Of a stretch of DNA of 15,556 nucleotides, positions 1 to 9,108 are shown in pieces. Under the pieces are notes generated by a model that worked only from the letters and a program-made list of their open reading frames with translations, did not search any database and was not told the origin of the DNA. Source of the stretch: Sphingomonadales bacterium (GTDB lineage Bacteria > Pseudomonadota > Alphaproteobacteria > Sphingomonadales > Sphingomonadaceae); assembly GCA_028868335.1 (NCBI GenBank), contig JAGWUU010000037.1, forward strand, positions 1 to 15,556. The letters run 5' to 3'. The position numbers were made by a program, and so were the translations under genes. Positions within the stretch are counted from its first letter, which is position 1. Every line of letters begins with the position of its first letter.

Positions 1-191
1 ACATCGGCGACCTGGTCCAGAAGACCGAGGCCGAGATGCTCCGCACGCCGAACTTCGGCCGCAAGTCGCTCAACGAGATCAAGGAAGTGCTCTCGTCGAT
101 GGGCCTGCGCCTCGGCATGGACATCCCCGGCTGGCCGCCCGAGAACATCGAGGAAATGGCCAAGAAGCTCGAACAGGAGCTGCTGGGCTGA
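1..191 (+). CDS. rpoA: RNA polymerase alpha subunit, 3' end (partial)
   Basis: This is the C-terminal end of the RNA polymerase alpha subunit; the gene starts outside the window. The reading frame begins at base 3 and runs 62 codons to a TGA at 189-191. The visible residues form the alpha C-terminal domain, the part that contacts UP elements and activators. The stretch [16 protein letters not shown] is a hallmark of this domain, followed by [15 protein letters not shown] and a short acidic/basic tail ending EQELLG. The gene lies 170 bases upstream of rplQ in the same direction, the usual order at the end of the alpha operon. Identification is very secure; only the truncation limits it. Confidence 0.97.
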
Positions 192-201
192 TGATTTGCG
201 T

Positions 202-284
202 GTCGTCCCGGGCTTGACCCGGGACCGCTGGCCACCGGGCGAAAGTTCGGGGCCCGCGATCCCCGTTTCCGCGGGGATGACGAT
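202..284. repeat. Dispersed palindromic intergenic repeat (two hairpins)
   Basis: An imperfectly symmetrical element fills the gap between rpoA and rplQ. It holds two perfect 7-bp hairpins: TCCCGGG (206-212) with CCCGGGA (218-224) around a 5-base loop, and ATCCCCG (259-265) with CGGGGAT (272-278) around a 6-base loop. The outer ends, TCGTC (203-207) and GACGA (279-283), are inverted copies of each other. Elements with this look (a cgtc-cccgg end, a cttgacccggga arm and a cggggatgacg end) are familiar as multi-copy intergenic repeats in sphingomonad genomes. That assignment is from memory; only one copy is present in this window. No coding potential is seen. Confidence 0.7.
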
Positions 285-361
285 CAAGGGGACGGTGCCG
301 CCCTTTCGGCACCTGCTACGGGCTACCTGATACGGGCCCCTAACGAACGAAGGAAACGAAA

Positions 362-772
362 ATGCGTCACAAGTACGGCGGCCGCAAGCTCAACCGCACC
401 ACCAGCCACCGCAAGGCTCTGTTCCGCAACATGGCGGCGGCGCTGATCAAGCACGAGCAGATCACCACCACTCTGCCCAAGGCGCGCGAATTGCGTCCTT
501 ATGTCGAAAAGCTGATCACGCTGGCCAAGCATGGCGGCCTTTCGAACCGCCGTCTTGCCCACGCCCGTCTGCTCGACGATGCGCAACTGGTGAAGCTGTT
601 CGACGTTCTGGCCGCGCGCTATGCCGGTCGCAGCGGCGGCTACACCCGCGTCATCAAGGCTGGCGTCCGCGCTTCGGATGCGGCCCCGCTCGCGGTGATC
701 GAACTGGTTGATCGCGACACCTCGGCCAAGGGCCAGGACAGCGGCCCGGTGATGGTCGACGAAGCGGCCTGA
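362..772 (+). CDS. rplQ: 50S ribosomal protein L17
   Basis: Large-subunit ribosomal protein L17, 136 residues, close to the usual alphaproteobacterial length. The N-terminus MRHKYGGRKLNRTTSHRKAL and the following RNMAAALIKHEQITTTLPKAREL are diagnostic of the family. The basic core binds 23S rRNA near the exit-tunnel region. The last 25 or so residues form a variable, more acidic tail. The ATG at 362 is supported by AAGGA at 350-354, 7 bases upstream. It is the last gene of the rpoA operon: a strong terminator starts 54 bases after its stop. Upstream, the rpoA-rplQ gap is widened by a palindromic repeat, so the two may be separated by RNA structure while still cotranscribed. Confidence 0.98.
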   Translation: MRHKYGGRKLNRTTSHRKALFRNMAAALIKHEQITTTLPKARELRPYVEKLITLAKHGGLSNRRLAHARLLDDAQLVKLFDVLAARYAGRSGGYTRVIKAGVRASDAAPLAVIELVDRDTSAKGQDSGPVMVDEAA

Positions 773-825
773 GCCGAAACGGCGATGGGCGGGCTTGAAT
801 GACCGCTCGTCGATCCCCGAATTGA

Positions 826-866
826 AAAAGCGGCTGCGGCTTCTAGGCTTGCAGCCGCTTTTGCGT
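826..866 (+). terminator. Intrinsic terminator of the rpoA-rplQ operon
   Basis: A perfect 12-bp inverted repeat: AAAAGCGGCTGC (826-837) pairs with GCAGCCGCTTTT (851-862) around a 13-base loop, and the 3' arm ends in a T run followed by GCGTTT. This is a classic strong Rho-independent terminator. The A/T ends would let it work on both strands. Its 3' end is only about 20 bases from the start codon of the next gene. Confidence 0.88.
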
Positions 867-881
867 TTGGGGAGCATCCGG

Positions 882-3011
<2,130 letters not shown>

Positions 3012-3035
3012 CCGTTCACATTTTTTGGTGAAAAG

Positions 3036-3063
3036 CTGAACATCGTCTGTCGGGCGGGTTCAG
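3036..3063. promoter_or_regulatory. Inverted CTGAAC/GTTCAG pair upstream of first paralogue
   Basis: CTGAAC (3036-3041) and GTTCAG (3058-3063) are perfect inverted copies 16 bases apart, about 75 bases before the start at 3139. Just upstream is a second small inverted pair, TTCAC (3015-3019) and GTGAA (3028-3032), flanking a T6 run. The same hexamer pair recurs before the next paralogue. This suggests a shared regulator site or promoter element; the binding factor is unknown. Confidence 0.35.
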
Positions 3064-3138
3064 GCTCGCGCCAAGGGCAGTGGGTTAGATCATCCTCGAC
3101 GCCGGGCAAATCCGCCCGGGCTTTGAAGGATGAATGCC

Positions 3139-3759
3139 ATGAAGACCCTGTCCAAAGCTCTTGTCGGCACCATCGCTGCAGGTGCGGTGGCGCTTTCTTC
3201 GGCAGCCCCCGCGATGGCGGATTCCTATGGTCATCGCGATCGTGGCGGGATCAGTGCGGGCGATGTGATTGGCGGCGCCCTGGTGATCGGCGGGATCGCG
3301 GCAGTCGCTTCTGCGGCGAGCAGCCATGATCGCGGGTACGACCGTCGGTACAGTGGCGATTACAGCTATGATCGCGCCGGTTACGGCAACTGGAACAGCG
3401 GCTACTATGGCAACAATGATCGCAACGCCTACTGGCGGGGCAATCCGCGCCAGGCGGTGGAACAGTGCGTCAATTCTGTCGAACAGTCCGCCGGACGCTA
3501 CAGCTATGGCCGTGCCGACGTGACCGACATCCGCGACGTGCGCGATACCCGCTATGGCTTCGAAGTCCGGGGCAGGGTCGCGGTGAACCGGATGGGTCGG
3601 GACTGGCGCTCGGGCGATGGCTACTATGGCCGGGGCTGGGGCGGCGACTATCGCGGCTGGAACAACAACCTGCGCGGATATGACAGCGGATCATTCAAGT
3701 GCAAGGTGGAGCGCGGCCGGGTGGTTAACCTCGACTTCAGCGGGATCCGCGGGCTCTAA
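3139..3759 (+). CDS. Small exported Tyr/Gly-rich protein, paralogue A
   Basis: Protein of unknown function, 206 residues. A signal peptide (MKTLSKALVGTIAAGAVALSSAAPAMA) is followed by a conserved block around residues 39-60, AGDVIGGALVIGGIAAVASA, which resembles a glycine-zipper-like hydrophobic segment. A Tyr/Gly/Asp/Arg-rich linker follows (about 62-100). The C-terminal domain has Cys110 in AVEQCVNSVE and Cys188 in SFKCKVERGR, which could form a disulfide in the periplasm; a YYGRGWGGDYRGW insert sits between them. An upstream in-frame ATG at 3130 exists, but GAAGGA at 3125-3130 is spaced correctly (8 bases) for the ATG at 3139. The gene just downstream is a diverged tandem duplicate. A role in the cell envelope is an inference from the signal peptide and composition. 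Confidence 0.82.
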   Translation: MKTLSKALVGTIAAGAVALSSAAPAMADSYGHRDRGGISAGDVIGGALVIGGIAAVASAASSHDRGYDRRYSGDYSYDRAGYGNWNSGYYGNNDRNAYWRGNPRQAVEQCVNSVEQSAGRYSYGRADVTDIRDVRDTRYGFEVRGRVAVNRMGRDWRSGDGYYGRGWGGDYRGWNNNLRGYDSGSFKCKVERGRVVNLDFSGIRGL

Positions 3760-3784
3760 CCCTTAATTGCCACAGGCGATGATT

Positions 3785-3822
3785 GGTGGTTCAGGCGTTG
3801 GAAAGCCTGAACCGCCTATTTG
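3785..3822 (+). terminator. Hairpin between the two paralogues (terminator or operator)
   Basis: GGTTCAGGC (3788-3796) and GCCTGAACC (3805-3813) form a perfect 9-bp stem with an 8-base loop, extendable by three pairs including one G-U. It is followed by a moderately T-rich stretch, CTATTTGTT. This could be a weak terminator for the first paralogue. It also contains the GTTCAG/CTGAAC hexamers found before that gene, so it may instead, or additionally, be a regulatory site for the second. Confidence 0.5.
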
Positions 3823-3892
3823 TTCAACGTGTTGCGTTTGGCATTGACCGGTCCAGCGGCCGGATCCCGGACGCATTGGAGGGTTCGCAACC

Positions 3893-4441
3893 ATGAGTTC
3901 CACGATTTTCAAAGGTGCCGCGGTACTGGCTTCGGCCGCCGCATTGTCGATGATTGCCACGCCCGCCGCAGCCCAGAGCTGGGGTTGGGGCGGTGGCGGC
4001 TGGGGCGGCGGTTGGGGCGGAGGCTGGGGCGATCGCCATCGCGACCATGTTGACGCGGGCGATGTCCTTGCCGGAATTCTGATCATTGGCGGCATTGCCG
4101 CAATCGCCAGCGCGGCGAGCAAGGCCGGCAAGGACCGGACGCGCAGCGATGGCCGTTATCCCGACAACCGCGATTACCGCGGTTATCCCAACGATGATCG
4201 CGGGTATGCCCGCGACAACGCACCTGCATGGCGCGCGGGCGACGGCATGAGTTCCGCCGTCAACCGCTGCATTGACGAAATCGACCGGGGCAAGACCCGC
4301 GTGGACAGCGTCGATTCGGTTTCGCGCGAGGGTGACGGCTGGCGGGTCCAAGGCCGTGCCGATGGCAGAAGCAGCTTTACCTGCTCGGTCGATGCCGATG
4401 GGCGAATCCGCCAAATCTCGATCGACGGCCACGCCGTCTGA
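3893..4441 (+). CDS. Small exported Gly/Trp-rich protein, paralogue B
   Basis: Protein of unknown function, 182 residues, a diverged paralogue of the preceding gene. A signal peptide ending TPAAA-Q is followed by a run of Gly-Trp repeats (residues 30-46). Then comes the shared block DAGDVLAGILIIGGIAAIASAAS (54-76), matching AGDVIGGALVIGGIAAVASAAS in the neighbour. After a polar Arg/Asp/Tyr linker, the C-terminal domain keeps the same cysteine pair, Cys126 in AVNRCIDEID and Cys164 in SFTCSVDADGR, and ends QISIDGHAV. It is shorter because it lacks the neighbour's YG-rich insert. The ATG at 3893 has GGAGGG at 3878-3883. A strong terminator follows. Function, partner and regulation are unknown; export is inferred from the signal peptide. 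Confidence 0.82.
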   Translation: MSSTIFKGAAVLASAAALSMIATPAAAQSWGWGGGGWGGGWGGGWGDRHRDHVDAGDVLAGILIIGGIAAIASAASKAGKDRTRSDGRYPDNRDYRGYPNDDRGYARDNAPAWRAGDGMSSAVNRCIDEIDRGKTRVDSVDSVSREGDGWRVQGRADGRSSFTCSVDADGRIRQISIDGHAV

Positions 4442-4468
4442 TCGAGCAGCATTGATCGACAATCGAAG

Positions 4469-4504
4469 GGCCGCCCGGTTTTCAAGGAAACGGGGCGGCC
4501 TTTT
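4469..4504. terminator. Terminator between convergent genes
   Basis: GGCCGCCC (4469-4476) pairs with GGGCGGCC (4493-4500). After one G-G mismatch, GTTT (4478-4481) pairs with AAAC (4488-4491), leaving a 6-base loop. TTTT follows on the plus strand and A-rich sequence (CGAA) precedes it. It ends the paralogue transcript and may also serve the converging hydrolase gene. Confidence 0.85.
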
Positions 4505-4513
4505 CCATGCAGC

Positions 4514-5317
4514 TTAATGCAGTCGGCTTTTCGGGAACATCCAGCGCTGCCACAGTTTCGCGGAGAACGGCTTCCACTGGCCTTCCGCCTGGGCAAGCCG
4601 GTCCGCGATCGCGACCATCACGCTGGGATTGACGCCAAGGCCGCAATGGCTGGCGTGAACCTCGATGTTTTCGACCAGCGCATTTTCGGGCTGCGGGTGC
4701 TGCACCGAACCGCGCCAGTGGACCACACCGTCGGTCTTGGTCAGGATCGATGTCGTGGGGACCGGCGGCGCTTGGTGCAGTCCGGTAAAGTGGCCTTTGC
4801 GAACGGGTTCCGGTTCCTTGCCATTGAGGAATTCGAACAGGCGTGAGGCATTGGTGTGGCGGCGGTCGTCGTGGATCGGGCTGCCGAGCGAAATCACCTG
4901 ACGGACCGCATCGGGTTGCAGCTTGGCAAGCTCGCGGGCAAAGACTCCGCCAAGGCTCCACCCGACGATCGAAACCTTGCGGCCGGTCGTGTTGTAAATG
5001 TCGAGCAACAGGTGTTCCATCGCGTGAACCCGCTCAAGATCGACCCTGACGTTTCGACCAAGGCCCCAGCCGTAGGCATCATAGCCAAGGTCCTTGAGAA
5101 GGCGCCGGAGCGGGAGAGTCGATGTGTCCGAGGCAAGGAAGCCCGGTAGAACGAGAACCGGATGCCGGTCGCCGTGCGGCAACTGAGCAAGCAGGTGACG
5201 GCTGGCATAGAAGGCCGCAAGCTCGAACACCGCGCGCCCCTCGGCAAGGGCAAGCAATTGGTGTGGCGGACGGGCCTCTATATCAAGCGCCTTCCGGGCG
5301 GCAGTCGTTGCTGTCAT
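4514..5317 (-). CDS. Alpha/beta hydrolase, lipase/esterase-like
   Basis: Hydrolase of the alpha/beta fold, 267 residues, probably acting on an ester such as a lipid. The nucleophile elbow GWSLGG (Ser121) is clear. An LPGF motif at 57-60 is consistent with the oxyanion hole, and likely acid and base residues are Asp196 (TKTDGVVHW) and His224 (HASHCGLGVNP). The overall shape resembles the PGAP1/lecithin-cholesterol acyltransferase-like hydrolases. No signal peptide is apparent, so it is probably cytosolic or lipid-droplet associated. The ATG overlaps the stop of the upstream acyltransferase as ATGA, a sign of translational coupling. This pairing suggests turnover or remodelling of the neutral lipid made by that enzyme, but the substrate is not shown by sequence. 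Confidence 0.85.
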   Translation of the reverse strand: MTATTAARKALDIEARPPHQLLALAEGRAVFELAAFYASRHLLAQLPHGDRHPVLVLPGFLASDTSTLPLRRLLKDLGYDAYGWGLGRNVRVDLERVHAMEHLLLDIYNTTGRKVSIVGWSLGGVFARELAKLQPDAVRQVISLGSPIHDDRRHTNASRLFEFLNGKEPEPVRKGHFTGLHQAPPVPTTSILTKTDGVVHWRGSVQHPQPENALVENIEVHASHCGLGVNPSVMVAIADRLAQAEGQWKPFSAKLWQRWMFPKSRLH

Positions 5318-6984
5318 TTTTTGGCGACCTTTCTGGGCTTTGCGGCGCCCTTTTTCGCCGCTGTCCGGTTTGATGGCTTCGTGCTCGCCTTGGGTGCCTC
5401 GGTGGCTGCCTTAGGTGCATTTGTGAGCGGTTTAGGTGTCGTGGTGGTCTTTGTCTTTGCAGCGGCCTTGGCAGGCGCCTTGGCCTTGGGCGCGGGCTTG
5501 CTGACGGCAGCGGCCTTGGGCGTCGGACTGGCTTTCGCAGGCTTGGGAGCGGGCCCGGATTTGACGCTTTTTGCGGCGGCATCGCGCAGTTCGTTGAAGC
5601 TTTCCTCAATGCAGTCGGCGTAGAATTCCGGGTCAGGCATGAGGTTGCGGCACGCCGTGAAGGCGATCGTCGCTTCCTTGACGTAGCTCTGCACAACATG
5701 GCCCAGGCCCATGCCGTCAGTCAGGCACAGAAGGCCCATCATGCTTTCAAGCCGCGCCCCGGTTGAATAGATCGGAACCGGTGGGCCGGGGACGTTCGTA
5801 ACCACCGTGGTGAACGGCGGGCCAACCCGGTTGGCGAGCTTCAGACGGGTGTAGAGCTGCGCGCCCAGCGCCATGAATAGCGCAGGACTGATCTTGCTCA
5901 TCTCGGTCATGTTGCGCGCGCCAATCGCGTCGGTCATCGCCTTGGAATTGACCGTCTGCGAATGGACGTAGGCCAGCCGCTCCAGCGGATCCGCGATATG
6001 CGTGCCAAGCGGCGCGATCATCGCCGCGACCTGGTTGCCCATGTCGCCTTTCTCGTCCTTCGCGCGGACCGAGATCGGGGCCATGGCGGTCAAGGTCTTG
6101 TCGGGCAGGTCGTTCTTCGCCTCAAGGTATTTGCGCATCGCCCCGCCGATGACCGTCAGGAACACGTCGTTGACCTTGGCTCCCGGCACCGCTTCGCGGA
6201 TCGCCTTGATGTCGGCCAGAGGGATCGACCGCCCTTCGACCACGCGATTGGCCGAGATTGTCGCGTTGAACCGGGTGCGAGGAGCGATCATCTCCCCGTG
6301 AAGCTTGAAATCCTTGCTTATCAGTCCCTTGATTGCCTTTGCTACGCCGGGGATCGCCTTCGCCGCAACGTCAAGCTGGCGCATCGGGTTGGCAAGGTTG
6401 TTGATCCAGCTCTTGGTTAGCAGTTCGGCGAAATTGGGGACGCTCTCCCCCTTCCAGGTATCGGGCTTGTCGGGTGGCGGAGCATCGGCCTCGAGCGTGT
6501 GCAGGGCCTCCATCAGGTCGATCCCGCTCATCCCGTCGATCGCGGCGTGATGCACCTTTGTCACCATCGCGTAGGAGCCGGGCGTTACCCCGGGGATGTT
6601 GTCCAGCCCCTCGATCACGGTGAATTCCCACGGCGGGCGGCTGAGGTCCAGCGGGCGGGCGAAAATCCGCGCCGCCTGAATGCACAATTGTCTCCAGTCA
6701 CCCGGCTTGGGCAGGGCGACGTGGCGGACGTGGTATTCGAGGTCGAAATCCTTGTCCTCGATCCAATAGGGATAGTCGAGATCGAATGGCACCCGCACCA
6801 GTCGCTGGCGCATGGTGCGCGACAACTGCATCCGGCTTTCGAAGAAGCGCAGGATGTCCTTGTAGCGGACAAAGCCGCCCGGCGCCGTTTCCGGGTTGTA
6901 GATCAGAAGCGAGCCGATGTGCATCGGCGAATTGCGCGTTTCCAGCGCGACGAACGAGGCGTCCATGCCCTGCAGTTGCCGCAA
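5314..6984 (-). CDS. WS/DGAT family O-acyltransferase with Lys-rich tail
   Basis: Wax ester synthase/acyl-CoA:diacylglycerol acyltransferase, which transfers an acyl group from acyl-CoA to an alcohol or diacylglycerol to make storage lipid. The catalytic motif HHAAIDG is at residues 145-151. Other family signatures are LQGMDASFVALET at the N-terminus, SRPPWEF (115-121), a VNDVFLTVIGGAMRKYL block and TNVPGPPVPIY. The catalytic part, about 470 residues, is of normal length. A further 85 residues (472-556) are almost entirely Lys, Ala, Pro, Thr and Ser with one acidic residue, resembling histone H1 or AlgP/PhaF tails. The frame opens at an ATG at 7044, but I chose the TTG at 6984, with GGAGAGG six bases upstream; total 556 residues. 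It is coupled to the hydrolase by a 4-base overlap. Confidence 0.9.
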   Translation of the reverse strand: MRQLQGMDASFVALETRNSPMHIGSLLIYNPETAPGGFVRYKDILRFFESRMQLSRTMRQRLVRVPFDLDYPYWIEDKDFDLEYHVRHVALPKPGDWRQLCIQAARIFARPLDLSRPPWEFTVIEGLDNIPGVTPGSYAMVTKVHHAAIDGMSGIDLMEALHTLEADAPPPDKPDTWKGESVPNFAELLTKSWINNLANPMRQLDVAAKAIPGVAKAIKGLISKDFKLHGEMIAPRTRFNATISANRVVEGRSIPLADIKAIREAVPGAKVNDVFLTVIGGAMRKYLEAKNDLPDKTLTAMAPISVRAKDEKGDMGNQVAAMIAPLGTHIADPLERLAYVHSQTVNSKAMTDAIGARNMTEMSKISPALFMALGAQLYTRLKLANRVGPPFTTVVTNVPGPPVPIYSTGARLESMMGLLCLTDGMGLGHVVQSYVKEATIAFTACRNLMPDPEFYADCIEESFNELRDAAAKSVKSGPAPKPAKASPTPKAAAVSKPAPKAKAPAKAAAKTKTTTTPKPLTNAPKAATEAPKASTKPSNRTAAKKGAAKPRKVAKK

Positions 6985-7032
6985 GCGCTTCCTCTCCTTC
7001 TGCCCGCCGCTCGAAAGGGGCGTTGCAACAAG

Positions 7033-7060
7033 AACGTAACACACCGGGGAAAGCCGTCAA
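7033..7060 (-). promoter_or_regulatory. Candidate promoter for the WS/DGAT-hydrolase unit
   Basis: On the minus strand, TTGACG (7060-7055) and TACGTT (7038-7033) are separated by 16 bases, a reasonable housekeeping-sigma arrangement for a GC-rich alphaproteobacterium. Transcription would start near 7026, some 40 bases before the TTG start. This would rule out the ATG at 7044. It is proposed by eye only. Confidence 0.4.
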
Positions 7061-7103
7061 CATGCCGCTTTCACGTCGCCCAAGGAGTGCCTATCTGGGA
7101 CCC

Positions 7104-9044
7104 ATGGCCCGCACGCCCGCCGGAACTCCGCCCAATCCAAAAGGCGCCGAACGCTTCAACGAGGAGCGGGCGACCTTCACCATGAAGGGAAGCCAGCCGG
7201 ATATAGAGGCCGGCATCGCCGCGATCCGCGAGGTTCACGCCACATTGAAACCCAAGCCGGGCGTTTACCGGATGCTCGATGTACGCGGCGATGTCCTCTA
7301 TGTCGGCAAGGCGCGGGCGCTCAAGAACCGGGTGGGGAACTATGTCCAGGTCGAGCGGCTGCCGCTGCGGCTGAAGCGGATGGTCGCGCAGACCCGCGCC
7401 ATGGTGATCGTCACCACCAATTCCGAGGCCGAGGCGCTGCTTCTGGAAGCGCAACTCATCAAGCGTTATCGCCCGCCTTACAACGTGTTGCTGCGCGACG
7501 ACAAAAGCTTTCCCTTCATCCTGCTGCGCACCGATCATGACTTTCCCCGGATCACGAAGCATCGCGGCGCGCGGCGCGCCAAGGGCAACTACTACGGTCC
7601 CTTTGCCAGCGCCGGATCGGTCAACACCACCATCAATGCGTTGCAGAAACTGTTCCTTTTAAGATCCTGTACCGACAGCTTTTTTGCGCGCCGCGACCGA
7701 CCTTGCCTGCTCTACCAGATCAAGCGCTGCTCGGCGCCGTGCGTCGGGCGGATCGACGGGGCTGGCTATGCCGAGCTGGTGGGTGAGGCGAAGGACTTTC
7801 TCGGCGGCAAAAGCAGCGCGGTGCAGCGCAAGATCGAGGAGCAGATGGCCGATGCAGCCGAAGCGCTCGACTTCGAGCGCGCCGCCATGTTGCGCGACCG
7901 CTTGCGTGCGGCAACCTTCATACAGGGCAGCCAGGCGATCAACGCCGAGGGGCTGGGCAATGCCGATGTGTTCGCCATGGCTGAGAAGGGCGGTCACGTT
8001 GGCGTCCAGGCCTTCTTCATTCGCGGCGGCCAGAACTGGGGGCATCGCGCCTTCTTCCCCAGCCACACGGAAGGACTGGCGGCCGAGGACGTGCTGACCA
8101 GCTTCCTCGCCCAGTTCTATGAGGACGTGCCGCCTCCGCGCACCATCCTGGTCGACCGCGCCTTGCCCGAAGCCGAGCTGCTGGCCGAGGCGTTCCGCGA
8201 GGGAGCGGGAGGCAAGGTCGAGATTTCGGTTCCTCAACGCGGGGATCGTCGTCGCCTGATCGAACAGGCCAGCCGCAACGCGACCGAGGCGCTTGAGCGG
8301 CGATTGGCCGAAAGCGGAACCAAGGCCAGGCTCAATCGCGAGTTGGCCGAATTCCTCGAACTGCCCGAACCGCCCCGGCGCATAGAGGTTTACGACAACA
8401 GCCACATCCAGGGCGCCCAGGCGCTCGGCGCGATGATCGTTGCCGGGCCCGATGGCTTCGTGAAGAACCAGTACCGCAAGTGGAACATCAAGAGCGCGCA
8501 GACCAACGACGATTTCGCCATGATGCGCGAGGTGTTCACACGGCGCTTTGCCCGCGCGGCCGAGGAGGACCCTGATCGCGATGGCGGGATGTGGCCCGAT
8601 CTGGTTCTGATCGACGGCGGCAAGGGGCAGATGAGCGCCGCGCGCGATGCGCTGGAAGAACAGGGGATCGAGGACGTGCCGCTGATCGCCATCGCCAAGG
8701 GGCCCCACCACGGCCGCGAGGGGCGCGAGGTGTTCCACTTCCCCGACGGGCGCGAGAAGATGCTCCCGGTCAATTCGCCGCTGCTGTTCCACCTCCAGCG
8801 CCTGCGTGACGAGGTTCATCGCTATGCTATTGGCGCGCACCGCGAAAAGCGAAGCCGCGCGATCACTGCATCGCCGCTGGATGAAATTCCCGGAATAGGC
8901 CCCGCGAGAAAACGCGCGCTGCTGCTCCACTTCGGCACCGCCAGCAAGGTGAGGGCGGCAGCGTTGGACGACCTGCAACGCGCGCCGGGGGTGTCCGCCG
9001 CGGTGGCGCAGACGGTTTATGACTTCTATCATCCGGGCGGGTAA
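7104..9044 (+). CDS. uvrC: Excinuclease ABC subunit C
   Basis: UvrC makes the dual incisions in nucleotide excision repair after UvrAB has located the lesion. All domains are present: a GIY-YIG nuclease for the 3' cut (GVYRM from residue 53, VLYVGKARALKNRV at 64-77); a Cys-rich segment (CLLYQIKRCSAPCVG); a UVR motif binding UvrB (KIEEQMADAAEALDFERAAMLRDRL, about 243-267); an RNase H-like domain for the 5' cut (EVYDNSHIQG from 428; Asp431, and Asp504 in LVLIDGGKGQM); and C-terminal tandem helix-hairpin-helix motifs (PGIGPARKRAL, about 593-640). Length from the ATG at 7104 is 646, typical. No good Shine-Dalgarno precedes it. An in-frame ATG at 7062 with GGGGAAAG upstream is the main alternative, but its extra residues look non-conserved. 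Confidence 0.95.
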   Translation: MARTPAGTPPNPKGAERFNEERATFTMKGSQPDIEAGIAAIREVHATLKPKPGVYRMLDVRGDVLYVGKARALKNRVGNYVQVERLPLRLKRMVAQTRAMVIVTTNSEAEALLLEAQLIKRYRPPYNVLLRDDKSFPFILLRTDHDFPRITKHRGARRAKGNYYGPFASAGSVNTTINALQKLFLLRSCTDSFFARRDRPCLLYQIKRCSAPCVGRIDGAGYAELVGEAKDFLGGKSSAVQRKIEEQMADAAEALDFERAAMLRDRLRAATFIQGSQAINAEGLGNADVFAMAEKGGHVGVQAFFIRGGQNWGHRAFFPSHTEGLAAEDVLTSFLAQFYEDVPPPRTILVDRALPEAELLAEAFREGAGGKVEISVPQRGDRRRLIEQASRNATEALERRLAESGTKARLNRELAEFLELPEPPRRIEVYDNSHIQGAQALGAMIVAGPDGFVKNQYRKWNIKSAQTNDDFAMMREVFTRRFARAAEEDPDRDGGMWPDLVLIDGGKGQMSAARDALEEQGIEDVPLIAIAKGPHHGREGREVFHFPDGREKMLPVNSPLLFHLQRLRDEVHRYAIGAHREKRSRAITASPLDEIPGIGPARKRALLLHFGTASKVRAAALDDLQRAPGVSAAVAQTVYDFYHPGG

Positions 9045-9108
9045 GCGCGATTGACAGCATTCCGTACCGGGTGCACCTCAACTGCGTCGCGTGGAGGGGA
9101 GAAAGCCG

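Noticed and set aside
3990..4030. Short tandem repeats considered as a CRISPR or minisatellite
   Set aside because: The repetition is coding (Gly-Trp) with no spacers or conserved direct repeats.
6499..7103. Plus-strand frame running into uvrC from within the acyltransferase
   Set aside because: This is the in-frame or antisense extension of open sequence upstream of uvrC. UvrC homology starts only after about 7150, so an N-terminal fusion is not credible.
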